Shown here in pieces: positions 13,501 through 24,545 of a stretch of DNA of 64,000 nucleotides; positions within the stretch are counted from its first letter, which is position 1; every line of letters begins with the position of its first letter. Origin of the DNA: Guadua angustifolia (lineage: Eukaryota; Streptophyta; Magnoliopsida; Poales; Poaceae); NCBI GenBank assembly GCA_036346375.1, contig CM070503.1:372001-436000 (forward strand). The letters run 5' to 3'. The notes beneath the pieces were generated by a model. That model was not told where the DNA came from, made no database searches, and worked only from the letters and a program-made list of their open reading frames with translations. A program made the position numbers and the translations under genes.

Positions 13501-13811
13501 CCTTCCTCCGACCCCATCTCGGTCGGCGGCGGCAGGATGGGGCCGTGGCCGCTGTTGGACTCCGACTCAGGGGAGAACGGCGAGGGCGAGTACCCTCCGG
13601 AAACGTGGCGGATCGGGACCCCGTCGGACTCCACGGCGATCTCCTCCTCCACCTCCTCCTCGATGCCGGCGTCGGTGAAGGAGGTGTAGCCGCCGTACCC
13701 AGCGTCGCCGCCTGCCACGGCGGCGGCGGAGTCGTCTTCCTCGGCGTCGAAGGGGTGGGGGGTGGTGCGCGGGAGCTCATCGGCGCCGTCGTCGGCGAAG
13801 AAGGAGTCCAT
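10504..13811 (-). CDS. Clathrin light chain, copy 2
   Basis: Three exons, 13811-13477, 11139-10986 and 10899-10504, have exactly the same lengths as in copy 1 (335, 154 and 396 nt) and give 294 aa. All splice sites, the heavy-chain-binding helix and the Pro/Ala tail are kept. The start codon context differs slightly (MDSFF against MASFF), and an insert of about 12 bp lies just upstream of it. About 3 kb of 5' flank was duplicated with the gene, so both copies probably kept their promoter. Five amino acid differences from copy 1 are seen, and none falls at a residue I know to be critical. Confidence 0.93.
11700..12380. mobile_element. LTR-like insertion in clathrin intron 1 (copy 2)
   Basis: This is the counterpart of the insert at 4870-5550, with the same AGTAATACCCTACTCCTG motif and a handful of substitutions. 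The ends are approximate and nothing is encoded. Confidence 0.5.
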
Positions 13812-14176
13812 GGTGGTGGTGGACTGGTGGAAAAGGAGGAGGTTTTGGTCGGCGCGTGTGGACTGGTGTTTGTGTGCGCCCGTGTGGCCGGTGATATTTA
13901 GGTGGTGCGCTCCGCCACGCTCCTTAATGGCTTGTTTTTTTTAGAGGATAATCACTTGCTTATTAATGTGTTTTTAATTTGCTTGGTCGGCCTCTAAAAA
14001 TTGCTTGATCGGTTATGGGCTTAAAATTGTCATGGGCTCCTAGCATGGTTTACATTGGGCCCAATATCGTTTGTATTATATATCTTTTAAGTAAAATGCG
14101 CAAAATCCCTTTTTATTTTTCTATCTGTGAGAACTTACAAAACTAGCCCTATGTATGTTAGCAAACGAGCCACTTA

Positions 14177-14479
14177 GCGGTGTTTGGTTTGGGGTTAAAA
14201 TAATCAGGTTAGCTAACTTAGGTTAGCTTGACTCAATTGTGGTGTTTCACAACTAACCTAGTTAGTATAATCTGAGTATGTGGGTTAGCTAGCTAGGTTA
14301 TTGGTAGAAATACAAAACTAATAAGGGTTAGTTGTGTTTTGTTAACCTTTTTGGTGGGTTAAGGCCTCCTGGGTTAGAGGGGTCAAAAGGTTTTGGCCAG
14401 ATTAATTTAGCCCTACATAACCCATAGGTGTTTGGTGGTAAGTCTTAACACACCTCTTTACCCTGAACCAAACACAGCC
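14177..14479. mobile_element. Tourist-like MITE (copy 2)
   Basis: This is the duplicated counterpart of the element at 7312-7624, with the same TTA flanks. It is 10 bp shorter because a short ACTTTAACCT-like stretch near the left end is absent. Confidence 0.8.
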
Positions 14480-15961
14480 TTAACCTCGTCTATTTACCAC
14501 AAGACTTTTATGTTGCCGTAGTTTTCATAATTTTGACCCACGTGTGATAATGTTGTCATTGTTTGACCACCACAGCCGATGAATCTGGCGATAGTGTTTT
14601 GTTGGTTAGGGAAAACATTCCAAAGGATTGCTGCAATTTCAGATCGTGTGTCACACAGCGTTTGAGCGTCCTGTCATGTCCACAAGTAGGGAAAAAGAAT
14701 GGTAAGCGACTTCATTGGCATGAGATCACTCGAGATCCCATACAAGGATCATACAGATACAATGTTGATGTCGATGTGGAGACGTAGGTTTAGAACCATG
14801 CCTTGCCTTTGTATGTGCCAATGTGCCGTGCCAACATATATAAACTGCAGCATCATCAATCAATCCGGGAAAGGCACCGCGTCGCCGAGCTCCGCCTCGC
14901 CCCGCCCTTCGCCGCCGCCGCCGCCGCCAACAGTGTCACGATCTGCTCAAGCGTATTGCCGCTTGTCTCCGACACGAACCTGTGCACGACACCACGGACA
15001 GCGCCGAGATGGTTGCGAACGCGGAGAAGGCGCCCGCGACCGACACGGCGCTGCAGATGGACAGGAATGACGTGGCCACCTCCTGAGCACGCAGCCTCAG
15101 CGGGTAAATCTCCGAGCTTAGCACCAGTGGCGGCGGAGCTAGAATTATATGTACCACTGGGGTGCACATATCGGACCAAAATTCCAAGCTTGGCCATGTG
15201 GACATAGGCTAATAGACAGCAAACAATTCTGTATAAGAATGCACAATTGGCAGTCCCACCAAATTTAAATGAAAACTAATCAACTTTAAATTCTGTAGCA
15301 TAGACTGTATCGAGCCCGATGATCCAGGGCATAGGAAGAAATTCGGTATAAAGGTTACCGAACCACAGAGACTGAGCGTTATGGACATACCCAACAGCAT
15401 GAACGCCTCTCAATTTCTCCCTTGCTCATCCGTCTCTCTCAATCTCGATTGCCTCTCTTCCTCACTCTCTCGTTGCCATCTCTCTCGCTCGTGTTCAGCA
15501 CATCTACTTGTTCTAAGAATAAATAAATTTTAGTTCTTTTTTTCTATAATATCTGTGTCCACTGTCTTAACTCAATATATCTCTTGTTCTTTTCTTCTCG
15601 TCACAATAGTGTAAATGGGCTGGGTTTGGGCCGGCACGGCACGAAACGCAAATAGGTCGTGCTTGGGCTCGTCGAAGGTGAGCCGGACCAGCCCGGCACG
15701 GTACGGCAGGCACGACGGACCGTCGCGGTCCGGTATGGTTCAGACACGAAGCACGATGGGCCTGTACCATACCGGTATTATACCTATATTTCTGTCGTAC
15801 ATGCATATGCAAGCCTATATATACATCAGTGTGAGCTGACGAGAGCTTTTCAGCTAGATTGGAGAAAGAGCTTAGCTTGAGTAGTCAGTTCAGCTCAACT
15901 TTGACAGGAACAAATTAAGGTTCTAGCTAGCTAGTGACAATAACTAATAGCATAACATATA

Positions 15962-16217
15962 CTACCTCCGATCATAAATACATGACATTTTAGAATATAT
16001 ATAATCAAACTTTCAAAATTTTAATCATCGATATCTTTTAAATATTTAGAATGGATATATGAAGATCATATGCATAGATTTATCCCGAAAAGTACTTTCG
16101 TAATACTATAATTCTATTAGGCTATATAAACATATTATAATATAAACAGATGATTAAAGTTGTATTTTAGAAACTACGTCGTTATCCAAAATGACGTGTA
16201 TTTATAGTTAGACGAAG
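15962..16217. mobile_element. Stowaway-like MITE
   Basis: The left end CTACCTCCGATCATAAATA pairs imperfectly with the right end, whose complement reads CTTCGTCTAACTATAAATA. TA dinucleotides flank the element on both sides. The length of about 256 bp and the AT-rich interior fit Stowaway/mariner MITEs. It lies about 110 bp downstream of the glucanase stop. Confidence 0.7.
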
Positions 16218-16325
16218 TATAATATGGAACTTATCAGGGAGCTAATGCTAATTTACAAGCACAAATTTCTGTATGTATGTTGAACACGAAAATGACGAGT
16301 AGGCTTCTTGCTATGAGTCCTCGGT

Positions 16326-17852
16326 TCATGTAAATTCGCAGCCTCCATAACCTGCCATTAAAAAAAAATGTCACGTGCAAGTACACAGTAGAGTTGAACT
16401 TACGCATGGCCCGTCAAAATAAAAATTCTTACTTGGATCAACAGTAGTAACAACGCCGGTCTGACTGAAGTCGCAGTCAAAAGCATGTTGTCCGTTGGAT
16501 TGAAAATAAAGGTTCATGGCATAGGCCGCGTGGCCCTGTACTGTGTCTGGCTCGTAGCATATGCCGTCCGGTCGTATGGCGCCGCAGTCAATACCCCCTT
16601 GGCCGCAGACAAAGTCTATGTTCTCCTGCAGCACCATCTCGTCCGCCGCCGGCTTCGGCACGCACCATCGCCGCACGTCCGCTGTTCTCGAGTCCGGCGT
16701 CGGTGTCACCTTCGCGGTCACCGGCCCAGTGGTCTGCATGGACGTAGCTTGTCACGGCGACTAATGAACAATGCACGTAACTTGTCACGGCGACTAATGA
16801 GTGTGAGTGGAACCAGCAATCAGTTGCAATACCTCCGGAGCGGTGAGGATGCCGACGTCGTAGACCGGCGTCATGTCGGCGCGGAACAGGCCGAAGTTCC
16901 TCTCGGACACCGGACCGGGCTTGAGATTCTCGTCGAAGAGGGAGAAGATGGACACCTCGAAGGTGCGATTCGGCATGAGCGGCGTGCCCACGCCGGACCC
17001 CAGGTGCCGAATGGCGTTCTTGTTGTAGTCTCGGGCGAGGTCTGCGCCCACGCCGACCTCCCAGTCCTCCCCTGCCGACGGCCACCCGGTCTCGGCCACA
17101 ACGACGTCGACGTCGCCGAAGCCGAGCCGTCTCATCGCCGAGTGAACGGCGTCGAGCTGCGCGTCCAGCATATTGGTGTACAGCAGCCCGGTGCCGTTGT
17201 CCATGACGCCGGCGTTCATCCGGAACAGCGCGTAGTCGAGGGTGTCGTTTGTGAGGCCGTAGAAGGGGTACGCGTTCACCATGAACGGCGCGCCCGTCGC
17301 GCGCACGAAGCTGAGGAGCGGCTTGACGATGGCTGCGTCGTAGCCGTCGCGGAACCGCCCGGCGGACGGCGGCGTGGATGCGGCCAGGATGTCGAGGGAG
17401 TGCGGGGTGGAGACCTTGATCTTGCGGTGCAGGGACAAGGTGACCAGCGCCGTGTGCAGGTTCTGCATGGCTGGCACGAGGCTGAGGAGCAGCGTCCGGT
17501 TGGCCTGCGAGATCACCTCGTTGCCCACGAGGATCCTCGATATGTTGGTGGCCTCCGCGTAGGGCGCGACGTTGGCGTGCACCCACTGCCGCGCAAACCC
17601 GAGCTCGGCGAGGCGCGGGACGAGGCCGTTCGGGACGGTCACGTCCACGGCCAGGCCGGTGTTGGCGAAGGCCTGCAAGGCGAGCGGGTCAGCGTCGAAG
17701 AGCCTCACGCGGTCGACGATCGTGTCGCGGGCGAGGAAACGCGACACGTCGGCCGGCGGCGGGAGGCTCGTCGCCCGCGTGCCGTAGTTGACACCAACGC
17801 CGGCCGCATTCGCGACCGTGATCGACAGGAGGATCAGAACTGACGCAAGCAT
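16326..17852 (-). CDS. Glucan endo-1,3-beta-glucosidase (GH17) with X8 domain
   Basis: Three exons, 17852-16833, 16733-16433 and 16351-16326, join to 448 aa. A hydrophobic N-terminus (LASVLILLSITVANA) is a secretion signal. The GH17 barrel follows from GVGVNYG. The two catalytic glutamates are visible as E112 in VGNEV and E254 in AETGWPS. After a Thr/Pro linker comes a cysteine-rich X8 (CBM43) domain starting RRWCVPKP, about residues 361-448. The last exon codes only the final residues, ending YGGCEFT. No hydrophobic GPI tail follows, so a secreted wall or apoplast enzyme acting on callose-type glucan is likely. Family members act in callose turnover at plasmodesmata, pollen development and defence. 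An extra residue in the CGQGGIDCG stretch, compared with the usual form I remember, is the only oddity. Confidence 0.9.
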
Positions 17853-19228
17853 CGTCGAGCATATACTTGGTTAATAGTGGTTAGTAGTGGAGTGATGTTT
17901 GGAGACGAGTTAGAAATTAAATGGCACGGAGCTAGTATGCAAGTTTTAAAGAGTTGGACAAGCTAAAGCACCGACTTCTTATGCTGCTATAGCACTTGCG
18001 TGCTGAGAGTGATCAGCGGTGTGATTCTTTCTGGTCTATGATTTAAGATGATTGTTCTAGGGCGCATTTTCCCTTCAATTGAAAGGGATTCGTTTCTTTG
18101 GCTTTGAGCTATATGTTTGTGCTCAGCCATATTCATGAATTTGTTCTTTTCTTGCCCCTTTTTGTTCTTGCTTGTGAGCTTTGTCCCTTTCTTCACAAAC
18201 ACTTCTAGTGCGGTAACTCAAAATATATTTCCCCTTTGGAAGGGTCAAATTATTGCAATGCGAACATAGCATCCTCAGTCTCCCACACTGCACTCGTTTG
18301 GCCGGTAGGGAGCCCTCCGAGACGGATTAAGGTCGATGAAGAGGCATCTTACTTGTAACATACTAGCAATACCATAGTTCTAAATAGCTAGCTATAGTTT
18401 TTTTTTTACCCAAAACGCAAAACTACGGACCAATATTCCGCTATATTCACTACCAGCGCTATAGCTAGCGATAACTCTGCTATTTCACACAGCTTATAGG
18501 TAGCGATAGCTCTGTTATCCTGTATAGGTATCTATTGTTCAAAATATTAGGCTTATTTTGAAATCCAACATTTTTAAAAGGATTAAATGTATCTCTTATA
18601 AGTCTTAGTAATGGGAAAACTTAGTAAAAGACCTTATCTCGTCATTTTTCAATAATCCAACAACCATATTTCTTAATGATTAAGTACTTATTTTTAAGAA
18701 CATTATGATATAGTTATCATTTATGATCTTTTGGGCATGTATTAATATGTTTACTGATTTTGGACTTGACTCAAGTTCTTATTATAAAAATATTACTGCT
18801 CTCTAAAGTATCGTATTTTTATGATTTGTTTGGAGCTAACTTATATTATATACATATTTTTTTACAATCTATTAATACTGAAAACACGATGAAGAATAGC
18901 TTCCGCAATAGCTAGCGATAGCTACTGTAGCTTTTTGGGGACCTTGCCGAAAATCGCGATGTAATACCTTGAGCAATACATTTAGTCAACCACAAGAGTA
19001 TGTATGTACAAAGGGATTCCCATCGAACGAACTCGCGCTGATCACAGTGAACAGCTCCTACCTTGCTGATTTCCCAGCTCTATGGGATATCGGCATTCCA
19101 GCTTGTTCCATAGAGACCCTAAATTCACATAGGAATTTCTAGTCTTCACACACAAATAAGGGAAATCAACCAATGTGTGGATGTCATGTCGTGTTTTCAA
19201 CTCAACATGAAGTTAATTTTCCCTTCGT
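17853..19228. other. Intergenic, decayed hAT-like remnant
   Basis: No coding region is supported. At about 18370-18970 the motif AGCTAGCGATAGC recurs near both sides of an AT-rich core. This resembles ends of degenerate hAT-type elements common in grasses, but no TSD could be fixed. Confidence 0.35.
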
Positions 19229-22200
19229 TTAAAGAATCTGCCACTCCTCTTCTCCTATTTCGCCAGAGCCATCAACATCCTCCCCGTTGATTTTGTCAGC
19301 CATGCTATCGCCAGAACTACCCAATTCATCCTCCTGGTTATACATTTGTTTCGATGGTTGAATTGACTGCACAACAGTAAAGAGTGGTGCTCCATTCGCC
19401 TTCTCTGCCAACTCAGAGGCCCGGGAACAGAAATCATCAAAGTCATCTACATAGAATTAGTACAAAAAGAGCGTCAGGATTAGAGTTAAATGATAACCCA
19501 GCATGCGTCTGAGAAACAACAGTTCACCTTTGTCGCGGCAGTAAAAACCAATTGCCAGGGATGGATCTATCAGGTCCAGGGCCAAATGACGGACAGAGCT
19601 GTCCAAGTGCAGATACATGAATAAGGATATAATCATTTCAACATGCAAAGAAGAAAGAATAATTAGTTCCATTCACCAGATTGTAATCACAATGTGCACA
19701 TACCTGCAGTGGTACGAGGAAGTGTCTGCCTCCAAGTTATCCGATGCTATGTTCACTGCCTGACATTTAGAGTACCCCAATATCACCATCATAGTTCAAA
19801 AATCAATTGCATCCCAGTCAATGCATTGATAAATACATTATCTATGTACTTTGATATTAACTAAATAACTAATAATAAAAAATGGTATTTACATGTTCCA
19901 AGCAAACGAGAATACAAGATAGACAGGTCATATATGTTATCAAGTATAGTTTTTAATCTTGTACAACTGGGGTGCTTCAGGCAAAATCAACATTGAGTAC
20001 AATGAACTAGATGCCTAAGAAGTAAGATCAAAAGGAAAAAAAAAACATGTTTGAAACACAGTGGAAAGAACTCTCAAACAGACCACCGTATCTCTCTCTC
20101 TCTCTGACACCTGCCTTACTGTTTTCCAACAGAGAAAGATGTGATCAGTAAGTTAAATTTTCATACAGTGAAATCTACCATTGTTTGTGTTTGCAGAATT
20201 CTTGGGACATTTTGAATGTAAAACAGGTATTGGTGTACAGTTTGAGTTCTACGCAACCCAAGTAATTCTGGAACATGCCAAAATAAAATCAACAGATGGT
20301 TCTTGCAGCAGGTTCACAGAAACGCAATAACATAACCAGCCACAACGCAAGTAAACCAAACCACAAGAGAGATACAAATGCAAATGGTGGCTGACTGGCT
20401 GCATAACATACACAATTATTTTTCTTTGAAGCAGAGCTTAGCTGAAAGGTACCAATTATATCATTGAGTGATAATTGAATACTCTAATTACATCAACATA
20501 CATATATGAAAGGTCATTTCATGAATTCAGGACGGCATATGGAGCAGACTGCTTAACTTGCTGAAGCTAGAAAACTACCACACTTGCAGAAAAGAGGTAT
20601 ACACTTCAAACATAAAAAGTAAGAATGCTGTCTTACCATCTGAACATCATGGGGATCTAGGTAGAGCGCCCTATCATCCTGTACCCCAGCAATGTAAGTT
20701 GATGTTCCAGGTTTTCCACCTAAAATGCCCAAGCTTTGAGGAAATGTGAATGTCTCCTTCAGTAGTGGGATGTACCTGATAGTAAGTCCAGCACCATGAA
20801 TTGTTAGAAACTTCGAGTAGTCCTAGGTTACATTCGAGAGCAATGTATGACACGACAATCCGTCAGCAGAAACATCAATTATTCAAGGGCATCCCTATTA
20901 GCCAAATTGATGGCTGCCATGAACTTAACATTGGTTTGCCTCTTTCTGAAAAGGATCAGGAAAGTACGCACCAGGTAGGTGGTATAATAACACAATGGAT
21001 CTTGTCTTGTGTTTCAAAAATAATAGAACATGAATTAAGTACGACTGTAGTCCCAAGCCCCATCACTACCCAATATGTTTATAGCGCAAGAGTAGGGAAA
21101 ACTAACTTAGGATGACTCTTAAATCAGATAACCAAACATAGATTCATATGAAGCCTTTAAAGCAGGAACATTAGTAGCTTGCTGGTAGTACCTTGGATTA
21201 ATTTTGTCAAGGCCAAGGACCAGAGGAACCAACAAAAGAATCGGTGACCATGCTGATTGACCTTTGTTGACATCATAGCAAAGCTGAGCAGCAATATCAA
21301 TACAAACAACTGGAGCTCCACCTCTTTCACCATCTTCATCACCCGAGACAACATAGAGAGCCATAGGAAAACTTTCATCCCCGTGTACAACTTCAGGTTG
21401 CTCTCTATTTGTGCGGATAAGGGTTTGCCATGCCCGGCACATAGCGTATGGACCAACCCATGATCCAGCAGCCAGACCATAACTGTTTCCAGCTTTAAGT
21501 AAATTTTGAATAGAGAAAGCACAAGCTTCAGAATCACCAAACAGGTGTAAGATCCCTATATATTCTGGGTTATATGGCTGCATATGAACATTTGACAGTT
21601 ATAAGCAACCCTACATGAAGCATTAAAAGAGCTCTATCGCGTACTACAACAACTGAACAGAGATCTGTCATCTATCTTCAAATACAGAACTACTCTAACA
21701 GATCAGAATAGGCAAGTCATGTATGTCACCTTCTGTGTGGGCTTTCTCCAAGACCTTCCAAGATGGTGGAAAAGCAGTGCCTGCAAAAATTTGTCCAAAG
21801 GCCAAATTTGTTACAGCTTTAGCATAAAACAATCGGCTCAAATAATTGAAGTGAATAAGCACCTGAGCAACCAGCATCTGACTGCTTCTAACCATGCAGC
21901 CCCAGTTCACATCACTGGTGAACTTGGAATCAGATATGGCATCGAAACCTGTGACAAAAGGGTCATACCAACGACTCATCACCGATGTCAACCCCATTAA
22001 TTGTTTTAGCAGACATATGGTTCTTCAAACAAGAACCGACCTTTTCGGTAAGTGATCCATATCCTTGACGAAAAATCTTCTAGAAACGCAGCATGCCCAC
22101 TGTCGGAGTCCGAGTCGCTGGACGACTCATCAGATGACATCTTGTAGCATTTGCCGAGGAACCAGACATCGGTGGAGGTCAGAACCTTGGTGCATCCCAG

Positions 22201-22476
22201 CAAACGCCACATCGAGCTAGTACCCACGGTCCTCAAAACCCTTGACCAAATATAGGATCCAGAGGAGGAATTTGGCGGCTTATTCCCACACGTCAGCAAC
22301 GAATTCTGGTGCGCCTCAAAGATGGTGAAAACGCTCGACAGGATCGAGGTCCTGGACTGTTTCGAGCTGCTATCCTTCTTGTGCCCCGAGGTTGAAGAAA
22401 AAGGAGGAGCTTGAGCGCCTCCCTCGCGCGACGAATCGGATGGCGGTGCTGCACCCCTCTCAGGCAAGCTCGTCAT
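19229..22476 (-). CDS. ATG4: Cysteine protease ATG4 (autophagy)
   Basis: Eight coding exons can be joined in frame: 22476-22041, 21948-21863, 21780-21730, 21577-21192, 20775-20637, 19759-19704, 19598-19528 and 19446-19229, giving 480 aa. The catalytic cysteine is C163 in DVNWGCMVRSSQM, and the Asp/His pair is in YLDPHDVQM. The C-terminus GEIGEEEWQIL is typical of the plant protein, including an ATG8-interaction-like WQIL end. ATG4 trims the ATG8 precursor to expose its C-terminal glycine and later releases ATG8 from phosphatidylethanolamine, in the cytosol. The Ser-rich N-terminal 100 residues are variable in the family. A 5' leader intron is likely, with acceptor CGTTAG next to the start and donor GTAAGCC, about 22480-22804. 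Gene identity is secure; single splice borders could be off by a base. Confidence 0.92.
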
Positions 22477-24545
22477 TACCTAACGAGGCATGAGTGCGTA
22501 CGGCACCCGCAATATCCTATAAAATCAATCAGGTCCCAAAATCAAAACAAAATTGTAACCTTTTCGCTTATAATTTGGACAGAGCAGAGCTAATATAAAA
22601 TTTAAGCCACACGGAACGGGGCGCAGATTAACATCAACACGCATCATGGTAAAATAACACAGGGCATAAGTTAGAAGTTCCTAGCAAGACGACCTATGAT
22701 TTGGCAAGGCGATACAGGTTACAGTGGAGTTGGGTTGGGGCACGGCACGGTGGGGGATTCCAGGAAGAAGAATAGGTAGGGTCGTGGGAGAGAGGTTGGC
22801 TTACCCGCCGGCGATCCAAGGCGCGAAGAGAGGAAGGCGTAGGTTCGGAGGTCGACGGCGTGGGACGCGCAGGGAGATGGAGAGGAGGAGGCGTGGCGTG
22901 GCGGTGGCGGAAGCGGAGAAGAGAGGGAGAACGAGTCGGGGAAGGAAAGGTTGGCCCCACAGGTCAGTGGGACACCGCAAGAGGCAAACCAAATCCGGCG
23001 TCTTGGTATTGGTTTGGTGGTGCGGTGCCGTGCGTGCGAATAGATTACGCTCCGGATGCTTGGGTTGGGTTTCTAGCTATTCGCCGTGACAAGCTTCATT
23101 TTACGGTTTTTAGAAGTGGCATATCATTTAAAGAGATTTAAGTTGATAAATAAAATAAAATCTTCTAATGTACAGTTTCATTTAATTATTGCATGGCTTT
23201 GTGATTAAATGTTCCATTCGGTGCAATTTCATTCGGTTTCAGTCTGTGGGAATGCGTGGGATGAAACGATGTGCTCTCAGTACAGTTTCATTCGGTTTCT
23301 AATGTATTGGAAACGGTGTGCACCCGGTTTCAACCAGATGAAACCCGTCTTCTTTCTCTCCTCATAATTTCTTTGCCATATCACCATTTTTGCTAATATA
23401 TCGTCTTATTAAATGATAATGAAACTTCCATTGTGATTGGCCTTACTACTATCGTTTGTTGCAATCTTGCTTTTACGCCGCACCTTCCCTGACAGTGCTT
23501 CTATACGTAGTTCCATGCAAACTATACAAAATCTTAAAGCAAACGAAGGAATAATTAATCATCGTCTAGTATCTATTCACGCTTTAAAGCAAACGAAGGA
23601 GTAATTAATCTTAAAGCAAACGATGCATATAACCATGTTCCAAGATAGGCGAGCAGACGAGATTAGCTCCTCCGTTTTGCTTTTCTGGGTAACTAACGGC
23701 GGCTAGACATCAATCACTGCCGTAATGTTGAGCCGATCGATCCCAGCACTAGTTCAGGCCGGGCGGTTGAGAGTTGAGACCATTCTCCTGCTTTCTTCAG
23801 AGAAGGATCGGAGAATTGTATATGCAAGCCAGCAGGTCATAACGATGATGAACCCTGGCATTGCAGCTAGCATGCGTGTGCGCTTGGACCGCAAATGATG
23901 GGTGAAGTCCAAGACTCCAAGCTTGCTTGCGCTGTACAATTGCACTGTATGGATGGCACGCAGGCAGAGCACAAGCGCAATACTGGTACCGTACTCCATC
24001 AAATGCAAAAGTGGACGAAACCTTAACTAGATGCTGTACTAATCAAACCTTGCATTATTCGTTCCACGCCATTACTTGGCGATTAGGGAACATTACTTGC
24101 ATTGTTTAGGTCGAAGCATCCGAGCATGCATGTTCTCGTCTCATGTGCCGGTTCCGGCTCAACCTAGGCGGCGAGAGGAGACTATACCTCTCTCTCTCTC
24201 TCTACAGCTACAAGAGAGAGAACAATCATAGGAGAAGGTCGTTGGCCAGGTAAACGACTAGAGAAGCGCGCAACTAATGAACTAATAGTACATATCCTTC
24301 CTTGTTTTCAATAATGATGATGACTAATAGACGCGAGATGCAGCCTGGCGTCAAGCTGGGGTGGGCCACTGGAGACATGGCCGCCTTCAAAGACTTTCTT
24401 TTATAGTGTATACATCCCTTGTGCTCATATTGTGCCATGACATTGTGTGAGTTGGTGAATTGACCAGGCGAAAGTGTCTCTGCAACAACATCGATCCAAC
24501 AAGACAACAACAAGGAGATCAACGAGCAAAAAGCAGGGAGAGGAG
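22477..24545. other. Probable ATG4 promoter/leader and intergenic DNA
   Basis: The GC-rich part at 22690-22980 is best read as the non-coding first exon and promoter of ATG4; its open frames on the plus strand have no known domain. From 23100 to 24500 the DNA is AT-rich, with no supported gene. A phrase AAAGCAAACGAAGGA is repeated at about 23537 and 23586. A (CT)n run lies near 24188-24203, ahead of the C2 gene. Confidence 0.4.

Larger units (their letters stand above)
9147..15690. repeat. Tandem duplication, copy 2 (about 6.54 kb)
   Basis: The copy starts with the 3' edge of kinase exon 4 plus its splice donor, then repeats kinase exons 5-6, the clathrin gene and its flank. It ends where copy 1 breaks off, in the GGGCTCGTCGAAGGTGAG stretch at about 15665-15683; the unduplicated flank continues beyond. 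Confidence 0.95.

Noticed and set aside
16588..17586. 332-aa minus-strand frame overlapping the glucanase
   Set aside because: A second frame of the same GC-rich exon; the frame with catalytic GNEV and AETGWPS is the real one.
16485..17843. 452-aa open frame on the plus strand opposite the glucanase
   Set aside because: It is the GC-rich antisense shadow of GH17 exons; the composition is Arg/Gly/Val-rich and no domain is visible.
22724..23141. Arg-rich plus-strand ORFs near the ATG4 start
   Set aside because: They are low-complexity frames in what is better explained as the ATG4 leader and promoter.
23754..24008. 84-aa minus-strand ORF with a hydrophobic segment
   Set aside because: No family is recognised, no splice partners or homologous duplicate are seen, and it lies in transposon-rich DNA.
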